Part shown: piece by piece, positions 25,869 to 34,131 of the stretch
Position numbering within the stretch: position 1 is the first letter of the stretch
Layout of the letters: each line of letters starts with the position of its first letter
Assembly (NCBI GenBank): GCA_903839195.1
Contig: CAIMBK010000130.1
Coordinates: 1 to 56,733 of the forward strand
Length of the DNA: 56,733 nucleotides
DNA from: an uncultured Bacteroidota bacterium
GTDB lineage: Bacteria; Bacteroidota; Bacteroidia; Flavobacteriales; Flavobacteriaceae
Reading direction: 5' to 3'
Translations under genes and position numbers: made by a program
Notes under the pieces: model-generated
Told to the model about the DNA's origin: nothing
The model's database searches: none
The model's input: the letters and a program-made list of their open reading frames with translations, nothing else

Positions 25869-26825
25869 ATGAAAGTAACCAAACACATCGAAAACGCAAA
25901 AGGAAATCCACTTTTTACTTTTGAAATTTTACCGCCATTAAAAGGGCAAAACATTCAATCTATTTTTGATAGTATCGATCCGTTAATGGAATTTAACCCG
26001 CCTTTTATTGATGTAACGTATCATCGGGAAGAATACGAATACAAACAATTGGCTAGCGGTTTATTGGAAAAGAAAATTGTAAAAAAACGTCCAGGAACGG
26101 TTGGAATTTGTGCCGCCATTCAAAATAAATATCCTGTTGATGCGGTGCCTCATATATTATGTGGCGGTTTTACAAAGGAAGATACGGAGAATTTATTGAT
26201 CGATTTGGATTTTTTAGGAATTGATAATGTGGTCGCACTTCGAGGCGATGCATTAAAAACAGAAACCTATTTTAAGCCTGAAAAAGAAGGCAATCAATTT
26301 GCGTCCGAATTGGTTTCGCAAATCAATAATCTTAACAATGGAATTTATTTGGATGTCGATTTGCAGAATTCGGCCAGCACCAATTTTTGTATTGGCGTTT
26401 CGGGTTATCCAGAAAAACACATGGAAGCACCGAGCATTGATAGCGACATTCATTTTTTGAAACAAAAAATAAAAAACGGCGCCGAATACATTATTACTCA
26501 AATGTTTTTTGACAATAAAAAATTCTTCGATTTTGTTGACAAATGCCGAAAAGAAGGAATCACCGTGCCAATTATTCCGGGTTTAAAACCCATTGCAACC
26601 AAGAAACAACTCAATTTAATTCCGCATCGTTTTAGTGTTGATTTGCCCGACGATTTGATTATGGCCATCGTAAAAGCCAAAGACAATGAAGCTATAATTC
26701 AGGTTGGGATTGAATGGTGCCTCGAACAAAGCAAAGAACTCATTCAGGCCGGAGTTCCGGTTTTGCATTATTATTCAATGGGAAAATCGGACAACATTAA
26801 GCAAATTGCAAAAGCAGTATTTTAA
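25869..26825 (+). CDS. metF: 5,10-Methylenetetrahydrofolate reductase
   Basis: Reduces methylene-tetrahydrofolate to methyl-tetrahydrofolate, the methyl donor for MetH. The 318-residue TIM-barrel flavoprotein contains the family segments FTFEILPPLKGQNIQSIF, PFIDVTYHREEYEY, IDNVVALRGDA, IGVSGYPEKHMEAP, AEYIITQMFFDNKKFFDF and VPIIPGLKPI. Its start codon follows the metH stop by 2 bp, so it is the last gene of the riboswitch-controlled metH1-metH2-metF operon. The length is normal for bacterial MetF. Its end holds a plausible promoter region for the next gene. Confidence 0.96.
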   Translation: MKVTKHIENAKGNPLFTFEILPPLKGQNIQSIFDSIDPLMEFNPPFIDVTYHREEYEYKQLASGLLEKKIVKKRPGTVGICAAIQNKYPVDAVPHILCGGFTKEDTENLLIDLDFLGIDNVVALRGDALKTETYFKPEKEGNQFASELVSQINNLNNGIYLDVDLQNSASTNFCIGVSGYPEKHMEAPSIDSDIHFLKQKIKNGAEYIITQMFFDNKKFFDFVDKCRKEGITVPIIPGLKPIATKKQLNLIPHRFSVDLPDDLIMAIVKAKDNEAIIQVGIEWCLEQSKELIQAGVPVLHYYSMGKSDNIKQIAKAVF

Positions 26826-26833
26826 AAAAACGA

Positions 26834-26841
26834 TATATTTG
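26834..26841 (+). promoter_or_regulatory. TAnnTTTG element for the PagL-like gene
   Basis: TATATTTG, 16 bp before the ATG at 26857. A TTG at 26806-26808 is 25 bp upstream, slightly long for a -33 box. Confidence 0.5.
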
Positions 26842-26856
26842 CTTTTTAAACCTAAA

Positions 26857-27951
26857 ATGAAAGTTACTTTATCAATTGTTTTGCTTTTCTTTTTCGGATT
26901 TCTTTCGGCTCAAAATTCTGAAGACACCAATTCTTTTGAAGTGAATTTTTTGGCTGGAAATGCTATGAAACACGCCCCGGATATGTCCCACTTAATAACG
27001 GGTCACCCGGACGGCATTTTTGCTACTTTTTCCAAAAAAACATATGGAAAAAAACCGTGGCACAAACTCTATAATTATCCTGATTATGGGTTTTATTTTT
27101 TATACCAAGATTTCAAAAATGAATTTTTAGGCCTTAATTATGCCGCAGGCGCTCATTATAATTTTTATTTTTTGAACAGAAAACTCAACTTTCGATTTGC
27201 TTCCGGAATTGCAATGACAACAAATCCCTATGATAAAATAACCAATAGTAAAAATGGCGCTTTTGGAACAAGATTTATGGGAAACATGAATATGTTTCTA
27301 AATTATAGAAAAGAAAATATCGTTGACAAACTCGGTTTTCAAGTCGGGATTGCATTTACCCATTATTCAAACGGAAGAATCAAATCGCCAAATAGCGGCA
27401 TAAATACGTATGGTGTAAATTTTGGATTGAATTATAATTTTGCACCCAAAAACATAAAAATTACAGACACAACTTCCCTTTCTTTGCAATACAAAGAACC
27501 CGTAAAATACAATTTTGTTCTCCGAAGCGGGGTGAATGAAAGCTTTATAATAGGAAGTGGACAATATTCCTTTTATCATTTTTCTGTTTATGCCGATAAA
27601 CGCTTAAACCGAAAAAGCGCGGTTCAATTTGGAACAGAAATTTTCATAACTAATTATTTTAAAGAATTCATAAAATACCAATCCGTTGCTTATCCAAATC
27701 TAAATTTAGACCCCAATACCGATTACAAAAGAGTAGGTGTTTTTGTAGGCCACGAATTGTTTATTAACCGAGTTTCTTTGGAAGGTCAAATCGGTTATTA
27801 TGTTTATCAACCTTATAAATTCGATATTCCTTTTTATGATAGAATAGGTATGAAATATTATTTTAATGATAAAGTATTTACTGGAATTTCGCTCAAAACG
27901 CATGCTTTTTTAGCCGAAGCAATGGAATTAGTAATTGGAATTAGATTGTAA
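26857..27951 (+). CDS. PagL-like lipid A 3-O-deacylase (acyloxyacyl hydrolase family)
   Basis: A 364-residue exported protein whose signal peptide (LSIVLLFFFGFLSAQ) is followed by an outer-membrane barrel. The segment FTHYSNGRIKSPNSGIN carries the PagL active-site signature with adjacent His and Ser, and FEVNFLAGNAMKHAPD is the family's usual first strand. PagL removes the 3-O-linked acyl chain from lipid A; in Bacteroidota such homologues are often annotated acyloxyacyl hydrolase and their activity is mostly untested. The frame is open upstream to 26704 inside metF, but the natural start is the ATG at 26857. It is followed 3 bp later by a GIN-domain lipoprotein gene, suggesting a shared envelope role. 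Confidence 0.83.
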   Translation: MKVTLSIVLLFFFGFLSAQNSEDTNSFEVNFLAGNAMKHAPDMSHLITGHPDGIFATFSKKTYGKKPWHKLYNYPDYGFYFLYQDFKNEFLGLNYAAGAHYNFYFLNRKLNFRFASGIAMTTNPYDKITNSKNGAFGTRFMGNMNMFLNYRKENIVDKLGFQVGIAFTHYSNGRIKSPNSGINTYGVNFGLNYNFAPKNIKITDTTSLSLQYKEPVKYNFVLRSGVNESFIIGSGQYSFYHFSVYADKRLNRKSAVQFGTEIFITNYFKEFIKYQSVAYPNLNLDPNTDYKRVGVFVGHELFINRVSLEGQIGYYVYQPYKFDIPFYDRIGMKYYFNDKVFTGISLKTHAFLAEAMELVIGIRL

Positions 27952-27954
27952 ATT

Positions 27955-28692
27955 ATGAAAAAAATTAGTGTAGCAATTGTCTTATTAGGAATCGTTTTTG
28001 GTTGTGCAAGTCCCGGCGATTGTATTGAAACTTCAGGCCCAATGGTTAGAAAAGAATTTAGCCTTTCTAATTTCAATAAAATAATTGTTTATAGCGGAGT
28101 GGCATTGGTCGTAACCGAAGGTCCTGAATACAAAGTAGAAGTTGAATCTCCTAAAAATTTATTTGACCAAATCGAACTTTCTGTAAAAGATAGCTTATTG
28201 GCGTTAAAGGATAATTCTTCGTGTAATTGGGTTCGAAGCTATGGAAAAATCACGGTTTATGTTACGGCACCAAATATTGAGGAACTTCATTCCAAAACCG
28301 AAAAAACAATTTCATCCAATGGCATTCTTACATTTCCAATTCTGCGCCTAATTTCATTGGATTTAAGCGATGGCGCTGGAACGGGCGATTTTAATATCCA
28401 AGTTGATAACAACCAGTTGGTTATTGAAAACAATAATGTATCTCGTTACTATATTTCTGGAAAAACAAATGAATTAAGAGTCAATTTTTATAACGGAAAT
28501 GGCCGATTTATGGCTGAAAATTTGATTGCAAAATCCGTATATATTTTTCATAGAGGTTCCAATGATATGATTGTTTATCCAGCCGAAAGTATTACTGGAA
28601 AAATGGTCAGCACGGGTAATTTAATTTTAAAAAATACACCGCCAATTGTCGATATTCAAGTCTTGTATCACGGACATGTGATTTACAATTAA
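27955..28692 (+). CDS. GIN-domain (DUF2807) lipoprotein
   Basis: A 245-residue lipoprotein (signal IVLLGIVFGCASPGDC) carrying a head-GIN, DUF2807-type beta-helical domain. The opening FSLSNFNKIIVYSGVALVVT and VEVESPKNLFDQIELSVKDS are typical of the family, and the rest is a repetitive right-handed-helix-like series of strands. These proteins are widespread in Bacteroidota and are described as possible adhesin heads; no activity is established. It lies 3 bp after the PagL-like gene, so the two are probably co-transcribed. It converges on gldA, with only 3 bp between stop codons. Confidence 0.8.
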   Translation: MKKISVAIVLLGIVFGCASPGDCIETSGPMVRKEFSLSNFNKIIVYSGVALVVTEGPEYKVEVESPKNLFDQIELSVKDSLLALKDNSSCNWVRSYGKITVYVTAPNIEELHSKTEKTISSNGILTFPILRLISLDLSDGAGTGDFNIQVDNNQLVIENNNVSRYYISGKTNELRVNFYNGNGRFMAENLIAKSVYIFHRGSNDMIVYPAESITGKMVSTGNLILKNTPPIVDIQVLYHGHVIYN

Positions 28693-28695
28693 CAC

Positions 28696-29598
28696 CTATT
28701 TTTTAGTAGTAAGTTCTCTAAAAACCGTTTCTAAATCCTTGTTTTTTTGATTCAGTTGCAACGTTTTTAATCCGTTTGCTTGAGCAAAATCAAAAACTGC
28801 CGTTCGTCGGTCTTCATCCGATGAAAAAGTCAATTCCCAAAATAAATTATGGGTGTTTTTATAGGATATAATATTCGGAATATTTGCAATTAATGCTTCT
28901 GAAACCGACAAATCAAATTCGACCTCAATAACTTGTTCCTTTTCAGGAGCCATCAAATTTTCAAGTTTTTTATCTGTAACTATTTTTCCTTTATCAATAA
29001 TAATTACTCGATTGCAAATGGCTTCTACTTCTTGCATAATATGCGTAGAAAGAAAAACAGTTTTGTCTTTTCCGACGTTTTTTATAACATTTCGAATTTC
29101 AACTATTTGATTTGGATCCAAACCCGTTGTTGGCTCGTCTAAAATCAATACATCTGGATTGTGTAATAGGGCATTGGCCAATCCAACTCGTTGACGAAAT
29201 CCTTTAGAAAGTTGACCGATTTTTTTATGACTTTCCGACGTCAATCCCGTTAATTCAATCACTTCCTCAATTCTGGATTTGGCGACTTTATAAATATTGG
29301 CGTTAAATTCCAAATATTCACGAACATACAAATCCAAATATAGTGGATTGTGTTCTGGCAAATAACCAACAGACATTTGAACCGATTTTTCTTCATTAGT
29401 TACATCAAACCCATTTACTTTTGCAACTCCGTTATCGGCAGAAATATAAGTAGTTAGGATTTTCATAAGGGTTGATTTCCCGGCGCCATTCGGGCCTAAA
29501 AAACCAACAATTTCGCCTTTTTTAATAGAAAAAGAAACTTGATCTAATGCTTTTTGGGCACCATAACTCTTGGAAATTTGATTTACTTCTATGGACAT
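28696..29598 (-). CDS. gldA: GldA-like gliding-motility ABC transporter ATP-binding protein
   Basis: A 300-residue cytoplasmic ATPase. It has Walker A (GPNGAGKSTLMKIL), the Q-loop region (GYLPEHNPLYLDLYVREYL), the ABC signature (LSKGFRQRVG), Walker B (DVLILDEPTTGLDP) and the switch His (FLSTHIMQEVE). The C-terminal domain resembles the GldA subfamily, which in Flavobacterium works with GldF and GldG in a transporter needed for gliding. GldF and GldG are not in the window, consistent with gldA being unlinked to them in F. johnsoniae. A promoter on the minus strand (29615-29649) makes it a single-gene unit. A generic ABC-2 drug or polysaccharide ATPase is the alternative. Confidence 0.85.
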   Translation of the reverse strand: MSIEVNQISKSYGAQKALDQVSFSIKKGEIVGFLGPNGAGKSTLMKILTTYISADNGVAKVNGFDVTNEEKSVQMSVGYLPEHNPLYLDLYVREYLEFNANIYKVAKSRIEEVIELTGLTSESHKKIGQLSKGFRQRVGLANALLHNPDVLILDEPTTGLDPNQIVEIRNVIKNVGKDKTVFLSTHIMQEVEAICNRVIIIDKGKIVTDKKLENLMAPEKEQVIEVEFDLSVSEALIANIPNIISYKNTHNLFWELTFSSDEDRRTAVFDFAQANGLKTLQLNQKNKDLETVFRELTTKK

Positions 29599-29614
29599 TG
29601 ATTCAGATTTTAAA

Positions 29615-29649
29615 CAAAAATAGCAAGAAATTAGTTAGAACTTCTCAAA
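29615..29649 (-). promoter_or_regulatory. Promoter of gldA
   Basis: On the minus strand, TTTG (29649-29646), a 23-nt spacer and TATTTTTG (29622-29615). Confidence 0.58.
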
Positions 29650-29737
29650 ACACTTTTTATATTTTTAAAACGGGACAAGCCAAAATATATTTCAAAAGGC
29701 CACTTTTTAATTTTTTTTAAAGAAATTAACACTTTTG

Positions 29738-29769
29738 TTTGAATTTATTCGATTAATGTACTATTTTAG
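29738..29769 (+). promoter_or_regulatory. Promoter of the pheA leader and aromatic operon
   Basis: TTTG (29738-29741), a 20-nt spacer and TATTTTAG (29762-29769), one mismatch from TAnnTTTG. Transcription would start near 29776, about 13 nt before the leader peptide ATG at 29789. Confidence 0.52.
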
Positions 29770-29788
29770 CCAAACAATAATCAACAAA

Positions 29789-29869
29789 ATGACGAATATT
29801 CGTTTTTATTTTAGCAATTCATATTATTATTTCTTTACAAGAAATCGGGATTGTCATGTGGTTATTTGA
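29789..29869 (+). CDS. Phe/Tyr-rich leader peptide of the pheA attenuator
   Basis: A 26-codon frame with ATG at 29789 and TGA at 29867-29869. Eight of its 26 residues are aromatic: FYF at residues 6-8 and YYYFF at residues 12-16, giving four Phe and four Tyr, the end-products of the pathway it precedes. This is the classical signature of an attenuator leader peptide such as pheL. Codons 19-22 overlap the segment (29844-29852) that can pair with the 5' arm of the downstream terminator. It has no detectable similarity to functional proteins and probably has no role beyond sensing the charging of tRNA-Phe and tRNA-Tyr by translation speed. Confidence 0.72.
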   Translation: MTNIRFYFSNSYYYFFTRNRDCHVVI

Positions 29870-29925
29870 AAACAAATAAAATTAAAACTAGATACAAATC
29901 CCGATGCAAATCGGGATTTTTTTTT
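29844..29925 (+). promoter_or_regulatory. Transcription attenuator of the pheA operon
   Basis: Three segments can form two exclusive structures. Segment A is ATCGGGATT (29844-29852), B is AATCCCGAT (29897-29905) and C is ATCGGGATT (29910-29918). B with C forms a perfect hairpin followed by a T-run to 29925, an intrinsic terminator 3 nt before the pheA ATG. A with B is a 9-bp antiterminator. A lies inside the leader frame just after the YYYFF codons. A ribosome stalled on those codons leaves A free to pair with B, while a ribosome that keeps moving disrupts A and lets the terminator form. Confidence 0.75.
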
Positions 29926-29928
29926 GCT

Positions 29929-30756
29929 ATGAAAACAACAATCGCTATTCAAGGAATTCAGGGTTCCTTTCACCATCAAGTCGCAGAATCGTATTTTAAC
30001 GAAAGTATAGAACTCGACGAATGTATGTCGTTTGAGAATTTAGTTTCCAGTCTGAAAAACAACCAGTCTCAAAAAGCCGTTATGGCTTTGGAGAATTCAA
30101 TTGCGGGCTCCATTATTCCGAATTATGCCTTAATTGATGCTAATAATCTTCATATTATTGGCGAACATTATTTGGACATTCATATGAATTTTATGGCGTT
30201 GAAAGGACAAACAATTATGGATATCACCGAAGTACATTCGCATCCAATTGCTTTGTTGCAATGTGCTGTTTTTTTTAAACAATATCCGCACATCAAATTG
30301 GTCGAAAGTGGTGATACTGCCGAAACCGCTCAGCGAATTCAGAATCTTCAAATGAAAGGAATTGCGGCTTTAGCAAGTCCGATTGCCGCCAAGTTGTATG
30401 ATTTAGAGATTTTGGCCGCTGGCGTTCATACCATAAAAAGCAATAAAACACGATTTGTAATTCTTAAAACAGAAAACAAAGTTTTACCAATTGATGAAAT
30501 AAACAAAGCATCGATAAAATTTGAATTGGACGACACGCCAGGAAGTTTGGCAACCATTTTAAATGTGATGAATAATTGTAAACTAAATTTAACAAAAATC
30601 CAATCCATGCCGATTATTGAAACGCCTTTTCAATATTCATTTTTTGTTGATGTGGTTTTTGAAAAATACAAACATTATGAAAAAGCAAAAAAAATAATCG
30701 AATTGATGACGACCCATTTTAAAGTATTAGGAGAATATAAAAACGGAAAATTATGA
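29929..30756 (+). CDS. pheA: Prephenate dehydratase
   Basis: Converts prephenate to phenylpyruvate, the committed step to phenylalanine. The 275-residue protein has the catalytic periplasmic-binding-like domain (TIAIQGIQGSFHHQVAESYF, VMALENSIAGSI, catalytic TRF in SNKTRFVILK) and a C-terminal ACT domain (FELDDTPGSLATILNVMNN, LTKIQSMPI) that should bind phenylalanine for feedback inhibition. The start at 29929 is the ATG directly after the attenuator T-run; the longer frame to 29851 runs through the terminator. It is the first structural gene of the operon and overlaps the next gene by 4 bp (ATGA). The protein thus appears to be controlled by both attenuation and ACT-domain feedback. Confidence 0.95.
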   Translation: MKTTIAIQGIQGSFHHQVAESYFNESIELDECMSFENLVSSLKNNQSQKAVMALENSIAGSIIPNYALIDANNLHIIGEHYLDIHMNFMALKGQTIMDITEVHSHPIALLQCAVFFKQYPHIKLVESGDTAETAQRIQNLQMKGIAALASPIAAKLYDLEILAAGVHTIKSNKTRFVILKTENKVLPIDEINKASIKFELDDTPGSLATILNVMNNCKLNLTKIQSMPIIETPFQYSFFVDVVFEKYKHYEKAKKIIELMTTHFKVLGEYKNGKL

Positions 30757-31898
30757 TAGCAAATGCCAATCGGTTGAATACGGTCGAGGAATATTATTTT
30801 TCGACAAAATTGCGCGAAGTCGGCAACTTGATTGCTCAAGGAAAACCCGTTATAAACATGGGAATTGGAAGCCCCGACTTGGCGCCTTCTGCTAAAGTTA
30901 TTGAAGCTATTCAAACGTCTCTTTCCGACGAAAAAGCGCATCAATACCAAAGTTATCAAGGTTTGCCCGAATTGAGAAAAAGTATGGCCGATTTTTATCA
31001 GCGTAACTTTTCGGTTTCCCTAAATCCCGATTCGGAAATCTTGCCTTTGATGGGTTCAAAAGAAGGAATTATGCACATTTCTTTGGCTTTTTTGAACGAA
31101 GGCGATGCAGTTTTGATTCCGAATCCAGGTTATCCAACGTATACTTCTGTAACCCATTTAGTAGGAGCAAAGCCTATTTATTTTGATTTATTAGAAACGA
31201 ATAATTGGGAACCCGATTTTGAATCCATTGAAAAAAAGGATCTTACCAAAGTGAAAATAATGTGGGTAAATTATCCCAATATGCCAACAGGAGCTTCGGG
31301 AAACCGCGAACTTTTTAGAAAATTAATTACCTTCGGAAAAAAGCACAATATATTGATTGTTAATGACAATCCGTATAGCTTTGTTTTGAACGAAAATCCA
31401 ATTTCTATTTTGCAAATAGAAGGTGCTTCAGAAACGGCATTGGAACTGAATTCTCTGAGCAAAACTTTTAATTTATCGGGGTGGCGCGTCGGAATGGTTT
31501 TGGGAAATGCGACGTTGTTATCGGCAATTCTAAAAGTCAAAAGCAACATGGATAGCGGCATGTTTTATGGCATTCAAAAAGGGGCAATTGCTGCATTACA
31601 ATTGGATACAGATTGGTTTGAAATGCAAAATACGATTTATAAACGGCGACGAAATTTAGTGTTTGAATTGGCAAGAAAATTAAATTGCACTTTTGATTCG
31701 AATTCCGTTGGGTTATTTGTTTGGGCCAACGTACCTTTGGGTCAAACTTCAGAAGAATTTGTACATAAGTTACTTTATGAAAAAGATATTTTTATTGCCC
31801 CAGGAACAATTTTTGGTTCCAACGGGGAAGGATATGTCCGATTTTCACTTTGTATTTCAGAAGAAAAAATAAAAGAAGCAATAACTCGATTCAAATAA
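30753..31898 (+). CDS. Class I/II PLP aminotransferase of the aromatic operon
   Basis: A 381-residue fold-type I aminotransferase. The PLP-binding lysine is in SLSKTFNLSGWRVGMVLG, the conserved N-terminal loop is VINMGIGSPDLAPS, the cofactor-stacking region is VLIPNPGYPTYTS, the Asn/Tyr region is IVNDNPYSFVLNE, and the closing Arg is in GYVRFSLCIS. In this operon it most likely transaminates phenylpyruvate and 4-hydroxyphenylpyruvate, or prephenate, to finish Phe and Tyr synthesis. That assignment rests on context; sequence alone does not fix the substrate and aspartate or LL-DAP aminotransferases are related. It overlaps pheA by 4 bp and is followed 20 bp later by the DAHP synthase gene. Confidence 0.88.
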   Translation: MIANANRLNTVEEYYFSTKLREVGNLIAQGKPVINMGIGSPDLAPSAKVIEAIQTSLSDEKAHQYQSYQGLPELRKSMADFYQRNFSVSLNPDSEILPLMGSKEGIMHISLAFLNEGDAVLIPNPGYPTYTSVTHLVGAKPIYFDLLETNNWEPDFESIEKKDLTKVKIMWVNYPNMPTGASGNRELFRKLITFGKKHNILIVNDNPYSFVLNENPISILQIEGASETALELNSLSKTFNLSGWRVGMVLGNATLLSAILKVKSNMDSGMFYGIQKGAIAALQLDTDWFEMQNTIYKRRRNLVFELARKLNCTFDSNSVGLFVWANVPLGQTSEEFVHKLLYEKDIFIAPGTIFGSNGEGYVRFSLCISEEKIKEAITRFK

Positions 31899-31918
31899 TA
31901 AGTCAAAAAAATAGAAAA

Positions 31919-33004
31919 ATGGAGAATACTAAAAAAATGAGAACTTGGTTAGACGAATTTAATCTAACACATCCATTGGTGATTGCGGGACCTTGTAGCG
32001 CCGAAACCGAAGAACAAGTTTTGAAAATTGCTCATGAATTGAAAAATTCGGATGTGAGTATCTTTAGAGCCGGAATTTGGAAACCTCGAACACGACCAGG
32101 CGGATTTGAAGGCGTGGGCGAAATTGGATTGAAATGGCTTCAAAAAGCAAAAGCCGAAACGGGATTGCTAATGGCTACTGAAGTGGCCAATGTAGCTCAT
32201 GTAAAACTAGCACTAGAACATGATATTGATGTTTTATGGATTGGCGCACGAACCACCGTAAATCCATTTGCGGTTCAGGAAATTGCCGATGCGCTTCAGG
32301 GAACAAAGAAAATTGTTTTGGTCAAAAATCCTGTCAATCCTGATTTGTCCTTGTGGTTGGGCGGAGTGGAGCGATTGCATAATGCTGGAATCGAAAAACT
32401 GGGCGTAATTCATAGGGGTTTTTCAACGTATGAAAAAACAAAGTACCGCAATATTCCCGAATGGCAAATTGCGATCGAATTGCAAAATAGATTCCCTGAT
32501 TTGCCTTTGATTATCGACCCGTCGCACATTACGGGAAATAGAAATATGATTCTTGAAGTTACCCAAGAAGCTCTGGATTTGAATTATGACGGAATGATTA
32601 TCGAAACGCATATTGACCCTGACAATGCTTGGAGCGATGCTGCGCAACAAGTGACGCCAACAGTTTTGAAGCAAATTTTCAAGGATTTGAAAGTTAGAAA
32701 TCCAGATAACGAAACTGATGAATATGGTAAAAAAATGGGAAAATTAAGAGCGACTATTGACGTTTTAGATGCCAATTTATTGGAGCTTTTAGGAAAACGA
32801 ATGAAAGTAGCCGATCAAATTGGGCAAGTTAAAAAAGATAAAAATGTTGCGATACTTCAAAACAATCGTTGGAACGAAATTCTAGAAAAAATGGTCAATG
32901 AAGGCGAAAAGAAAGGCCTAACGGAAGAATTTGTTTTGAAATTATTCAAAGCCATTCATCAAGAAAGTATTGGGCATCAGGAGAAGATTTTTAATCAATT
33001 GTAA
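31919..33004 (+). CDS. Bifunctional DAHP synthase / chorismate mutase
   Basis: A 361-residue fusion that catalyses both the first step of the shikimate pathway and the conversion of chorismate to prephenate. The N-terminal KDO8P/DAHP-synthase-type barrel (about residues 15-265) contains LVIAGPCSAETEEQVLKIA, IFRAGIWKPRTRPGGFEG, LVKNPVNPDLSLWLGG and IIDPSHITGN. The C-terminal domain (about residues 275-361) is a type II, all-helical chorismate mutase (LRATIDVLDANLLELLGKRM, AIHQESIGHQEKI). The ATG at 31919 is the natural start; the longer frame overlaps the aminotransferase. A tyrA gene, often placed between these two genes in relatives, is missing here. Feedback by prephenate or Phe/Tyr is likely but not visible in sequence. 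Confidence 0.93.
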   Translation: MENTKKMRTWLDEFNLTHPLVIAGPCSAETEEQVLKIAHELKNSDVSIFRAGIWKPRTRPGGFEGVGEIGLKWLQKAKAETGLLMATEVANVAHVKLALEHDIDVLWIGARTTVNPFAVQEIADALQGTKKIVLVKNPVNPDLSLWLGGVERLHNAGIEKLGVIHRGFSTYEKTKYRNIPEWQIAIELQNRFPDLPLIIDPSHITGNRNMILEVTQEALDLNYDGMIIETHIDPDNAWSDAAQQVTPTVLKQIFKDLKVRNPDNETDEYGKKMGKLRATIDVLDANLLELLGKRMKVADQIGQVKKDKNVAILQNNRWNEILEKMVNEGEKKGLTEEFVLKLFKAIHQESIGHQEKIFNQL

Positions 33005-33016
33005 ATTAGAAAATAG

Positions 33017-33024
33017 TACTTTTG
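33017..33024 (+). promoter_or_regulatory. TAnnTTTG element for rsgA
   Basis: TACTTTTG, about 32 bp before the TTG start of rsgA. It suggests that rsgA has its own promoter rather than relying on the aromatic operon. Confidence 0.5.
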
Positions 33025-33055
33025 CAATTCACTACAACTAATTCACTATTTTATT

Positions 33056-34036
33056 TTGACAGGACTCGTTTATAAATCTACCGGAAGTTGGTACACTGTA
33101 AAATCCGAAAAAGGCGATTTTATGGAATGCCGTATGAAAGGCAAATTTCGAATTAAAGGAATCAAAAGCACCAACCCAATTGCGGTGGGCGATATAGTAG
33201 ATTATGAACTAGAAGAATCATCCGATACGACCACAGGAACGATTCATAAAATTCACGATAGAAAGAATTATATTGTAAGAAAGTCGGTCAATTTGTCGCA
33301 TCAAATGCACATTATTGCTTCCAATATTGATCAGGTTTTTTTATTGATTACAATCAATAATCCACCAACAACCTTCAATTTTATAGACCGTTTTCTGGTT
33401 ACTGCCGAAGCATATGGAATTGAAGCTATTTTGATTTTTAATAAAATTGACACCCTCGATGAGGTTACTTTGGACGAACAATTGTATATGCAACATGTTT
33501 ACGAAGAAATTGGATACAAATGCCTGCGAGTTTCATCGACACAGAAAAAAGGGATTGAAGTTTTGAAGGAAATGATGATCGCGAAAGTTAGTATGTTTTC
33601 AGGTCATTCGGGTGTGGGAAAATCAACTTTGGTGAATGCGATGGAACCTAGTTTGCATTTAAAAACGACCATTATTTCAGAGCAAAGTAAGCAAGGACAG
33701 CACACTACCACGTTTGCCGAAATGTACGATTTGTCTTTTGGCGCCAAAATTATCGATACGCCAGGAATTAAAGGTTTCGGAATTGTCGATATGGAACCGG
33801 CCGAAATTAGCGGCTATTTCCCTGAGTTTTTTAAACTAAAAGACCAATGCAAATTCAATAATTGTTTGCATAAAGACGAACCGCATTGCGCCATTAAAAA
33901 AGCACTCGAAAACGACCAAATTGCTTGGTCAAGATACAATAGTTATTTGAAAATATTGGAAGGTGATGACGAAAATTACCGAACCGATATTTATAATGAC
34001 GACCGAATTGCCAGCGACGAAACGAGGAATAAGTAA
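33056..34036 (+). CDS. rsgA: Ribosome small subunit-dependent GTPase RsgA
   Basis: A circularly permuted GTPase that helps mature the 30S subunit. After an N-terminal OB-fold, the G motifs occur in permuted order: G4 (ILIFNKIDTL), G1 (FSGHSGVGKSTLVNAM) and G3 (IIDTPGIKGFG). They are followed by the zinc-binding C-terminal motif CKFNNCLHKDEPHC. The start is a TTG at 33056 (MTGLVYKSTGSWY); no ATG in the frame gives a complete OB-fold, and the family in Flavobacteria begins MTG. The length of 326 residues is normal. It is followed by an AT-rich spacer with a repeat and then dtd. Confidence 0.94.
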   Translation: MTGLVYKSTGSWYTVKSEKGDFMECRMKGKFRIKGIKSTNPIAVGDIVDYELEESSDTTTGTIHKIHDRKNYIVRKSVNLSHQMHIIASNIDQVFLLITINNPPTTFNFIDRFLVTAEAYGIEAILIFNKIDTLDEVTLDEQLYMQHVYEEIGYKCLRVSSTQKKGIEVLKEMMIAKVSMFSGHSGVGKSTLVNAMEPSLHLKTTIISEQSKQGQHTTTFAEMYDLSFGAKIIDTPGIKGFGIVDMEPAEISGYFPEFFKLKDQCKFNNCLHKDEPHCAIKKALENDQIAWSRYNSYLKILEGDDENYRTDIYNDDRIASDETRNK

Positions 34037-34066
34037 ATTAATTATGAGTTATGAATTATAAGTTAT
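34037..34066 (+). repeat. A/T-rich low-complexity repeat before dtd
   Basis: ATGAGTTATGAATTATAAGT and flanks are closely related, in inverted orientation, to a stretch at 36311-36343 before queA. Such stretches of repeated 'ttat/aatt' words are common spacers in Flavobacterium; no function is evident. Confidence 0.5.
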
Positions 34067-34131
34067 TTCAACTAAAAATAATTTCATGAAAGAATTTAAT
34101 TTATAATTTATAATTCAACATTTAAAATTAT

